Of a stretch of 49,978 bases of DNA, positions 48,692-49,978 are shown in pieces; the stretch's first letter is position 1; every line of letters begins with the position of its first letter. The notes beneath the pieces were generated by a model. It searched no databases. It was given only the letters and a program-made list of their open reading frames with translations, and was not told the origin of the DNA. The stretch comes from Proteiniclasticum aestuarii (lineage in GTDB: Bacteria; Bacillota; Clostridia; Clostridiales; Clostridiaceae), in assembly GCF_017368455.1 (NCBI RefSeq), contig NZ_JAFNJU010000013.1, positions 1 to 49,978 of the forward strand. Reading direction: 5' to 3'. The translations under genes were made by a program, and so were the position numbers.

Positions 48692-49342
48692 TTAATACGC
48701 GACGGTCACTCTCTGGTTTTCAATGGACTCGTCACTGATGAGATCCACCACAGCGGAAGCAAAATCTTCTGCAGTGATATAGGACATTCCTGCTTCGTCT
48801 TGAAGCAGTTTGTCTTCTGTACCGAATCTGTAGTGTCCTCTCTTCTCGTCGGGTTCAATGATCTCAGCTGGGCTGATGTTGATCCAGTTGAATTTCTTTC
48901 CCTGAAGACTTCTGTAGATGTCAAGAGCTCTCTCATGAATCTTCGAGATTGCTTTTACAGATTCCGGGAAATCCTCTCTGTCCATGAGCTTTCTTCCATC
49001 TGGAAGCAGAAGACTTCCTGCCCCCCCCACCGTTATGAGCTTCTTCACTGCCGATTTTTCGGCAATCTTTATGAGATTCTCCGTTGCTGTAAGAAAGCTT
49101 TCCAGATCATTGGGATCCGGGCTGATGGCGCTGATCAATACGTCATTCTCCAGGGCCAGCACATGACCTGATACCACCTTTTCGTTCATGACATCTCCGT
49201 CACAGGCAATGATCTGAGGGCTTCCTGGAAGTTCGAAAGGATGTCTCGAGATGGCTGTGATCACGTAACTTCTTTCAATGAGTTCCATGAGCACTCTCGA
49301 TCCGATCATTCCTGTTGCACCTATTATAGCTATTTTCTGCAT
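48692..49342 (-). CDS. NAD(P)-binding (NmrA/YwnB-like) protein
   Basis: A 216-residue Rossmann-fold protein. The dinucleotide motif IIGATGMIGSRVLMEL is at residues 5-20, with VGGAGSLLLPDGRKLMD in the middle and NWINISPAEIIEPDE in the C-terminal part, all typical of atypical short-chain proteins such as YwnB. Catalytic function is uncertain; relatives are redox sensors or reductases. GGAGGAAAT precedes ATG. A strong promoter and a near-perfect Fur box lie directly upstream. Confidence 0.88.
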   Translation of the reverse strand: MQKIAIIGATGMIGSRVLMELIERSYVITAISRHPFELPGSPQIIACDGDVMNEKVVSGHVLALENDVLISAISPDPNDLESFLTATENLIKIAEKSAVKKLITVGGAGSLLLPDGRKLMDREDFPESVKAISKIHERALDIYRSLQGKKFNWINISPAEIIEPDEKRGHYRFGTEDKLLQDEAGMSYITAEDFASAVVDLISDESIENQRVTVAY

Positions 49343-49371
49343 ATTTCCTCCTATGGTCCCTTAGGACACTA

Positions 49372-49386
49372 TGATAATAATTCTCA
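49372..49386. promoter_or_regulatory. Fur-box operator
   Basis: TGATAATAATTCTCA matches the 7-1-7 Fur consensus at 13 of 14 defined positions. It covers the expected transcription start of the NAD(P)-binding protein gene. Confidence 0.75.
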
Positions 49387-49391
49387 TCTAC

Positions 49392-49420
49392 ATTCTAGAC
49401 TTAAGATTCATATTTGTAAA
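49392..49420 (-). promoter_or_regulatory. Promoter of the NAD(P)-binding protein gene
   Basis: TTTACA (49420-49415), 17-bp spacer, TAGAAT (49397-49392) on the minus strand. Confidence 0.7.
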
Positions 49421-49443
49421 CAAAAAAGACATGCAAAGAAAAG

Positions 49444-49590
49444 AGGCCACTGAAAAAGTCTAATAAATCAGATCTGAGAAATCATCTCAGGTCTTTTTTC
49501 ATTCTTATTATTTATCACATATCTATTGAATATATTATAAATATATAGTATAATTAGCATATGGAAAAGTATACCCTTGTGAGGTGCTTT
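49444..49590 (+). mobile_element. Presumed left end of an IS1182-like element
   Basis: GAGGCCACTGAAAAAGTC at about 49443-49460 looks like a terminal repeat of such elements. It is followed by a strong hairpin terminator (49470-49499, AGATCTGAGA/TCTCAGGTCT then T6) that would stop read-in, and by a promoter for the transposase. The other end is outside the window, so the boundary is a guess. Confidence 0.45.
49526..49554 (+). promoter_or_regulatory. Promoter of the IS transposase
   Basis: TTGAAT, 17-bp spacer, TATAAT, about 37 bases before the transposase start. Confidence 0.65.
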
Positions 49591-49978
49591 ATGATCAAAA
49601 ATCAGTTCGAAGTCTTAAGAAGTCAGTACACCACGCTCTATGATTTAATCATCCCTAAAGACCATATGTTGAGAAGAATCAACGAGGAAATCGATTTTTC
49701 GATGATCGAAGATGAGCTTATTGATAAGTACTGTTTGGATAATGGAAGAAATGCAATCCCTCCTATGCGTTTGATCAGGTATCTGATTCTGAAGGAAACC
49801 TATACGTTATCAGATGTCGATGTCGTAGAACGTTCCATGTATGATATGTCCTTCAAGTTCTTCCTGGGGCTAGCCCCAGAGGATCCAGTCATCAATCCGA
49901 GTACGTTAACGAAATTTCGAAAGCTGAGACTAAAAGATACGGATATTCTTACAAAGCTTGTAAATCTCAGCGTAGGAT
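49591..49978 (+). CDS. IS1182-type transposase, N-terminal part, cut by the window end
   Basis: The frame is open from ATG at 49591 (after GAGGTG) to the window edge, giving 129 residues. MIKNQFEVLRSQYTTLYDLI and PKDHMLRRINEEIDFSMI, then RNAIPPMRLIRYLILKETY, SFKFFLGLAPEDPVINPSTL and TKFRKLRL are the DUF772/InsH N-terminal domain of IS5/IS1182-class DDE transposases. The catalytic DDE domain lies beyond the window. Completeness cannot be judged. Confidence 0.88.
   Translation, partial: MIKNQFEVLRSQYTTLYDLIIPKDHMLRRINEEIDFSMIEDELIDKYCLDNGRNAIPPMRLIRYLILKETYTLSDVDVVERSMYDMSFKFFLGLAPEDPVINPSTLTKFRKLRLKDTDILTKLVNLSVG

Overview
The window looks like a chromosomal segment of a low-to-moderate-GC Firmicute, most likely a member of the Clostridia. 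The evidence is a CggR-type central glycolytic operon (cggR-gap-pgk-tpiA-gpmI-eno) followed by secG, a membrane pyrophosphatase, RNase R, tmRNA with a clostridial-looking AEDNFALAA-type tag, a guanine-class purine riboswitch on xpt, strong AGGAGG ribosome binding sites and frequent TTG/GTG starts. Genus level is a guess (Proteiniclasticum/Youngiibacter-like).

Layout. (1) 1-1260: a TnpB gene broken by two 1-nt deletions. (2) 1866-5902: a Fur-box-controlled FAD/NAD oxidoreductase, convergent with a riboswitch-controlled xpt plus NCS2 permease operon. (3) 6157-7084: an overlapping two-gene nucleotidyltransferase/partner module. (4) 7154-26518: an accessory island almost entirely on the minus strand. 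It carries four ABC ATPases of the lactococcin-972 export type plus a fifth ATPase remnant, three intact FtsX-like ~700-residue integral membrane proteins plus one internally deleted remnant, and two related secreted small proteins (110 and 112 aa). Its regulators are a MerR-RDD membrane-anchored regulator and a BlaI/M56 pair with two palindromic operators, and a MoxR-DUF58-membrane protein trio sits inside the same gene run. (5) 26792-30760: assorted small genes (MGMT-like, aldo/keto reductase, tandem NTF2-fold protein, HTH-DUF805). (6) 30876-46937: the housekeeping block ssrA, rnr, hppA, lipoprotein hydrolase, secG, eno, gpmI, tpiA, pgk, gap and cggR, with divergent zwf. (7) 47042-49978: a GNAT acetyltransferase, a membrane-anchored unknown, a second Fur-box-controlled gene (NAD(P)-binding) and the start of an IS1182-like element cut by the window edge.

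How the genes may work together. The island is the best candidate for an undescribed system. Each complete cassette reads, in transcription order, secreted small protein, large FtsX-like membrane protein, ABC ATPase. This is the architecture of lactococcin-972-type bacteriocin/immunity loci, but the small proteins share a core that I do not recognise as lactococcin 972. Two of the ATPases are about 96% identical, while the membrane proteins and cargo next to them are strongly diverged. A recombination scar that fuses the 5' end of moxR to an internal piece of the merR-RDD gene shows how the cassettes were duplicated. The regulators (MerR-RDD, BlaI/M56) suggest control by an envelope signal.

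Caveats. Three genes (tnpB, M56, and the MoxR-cluster membrane protein) are each restored to full length by adding one or two bases in short same-base runs, so either recent decay or assembly errors are possible. Homology statements come from recognition of motifs, not from searches.
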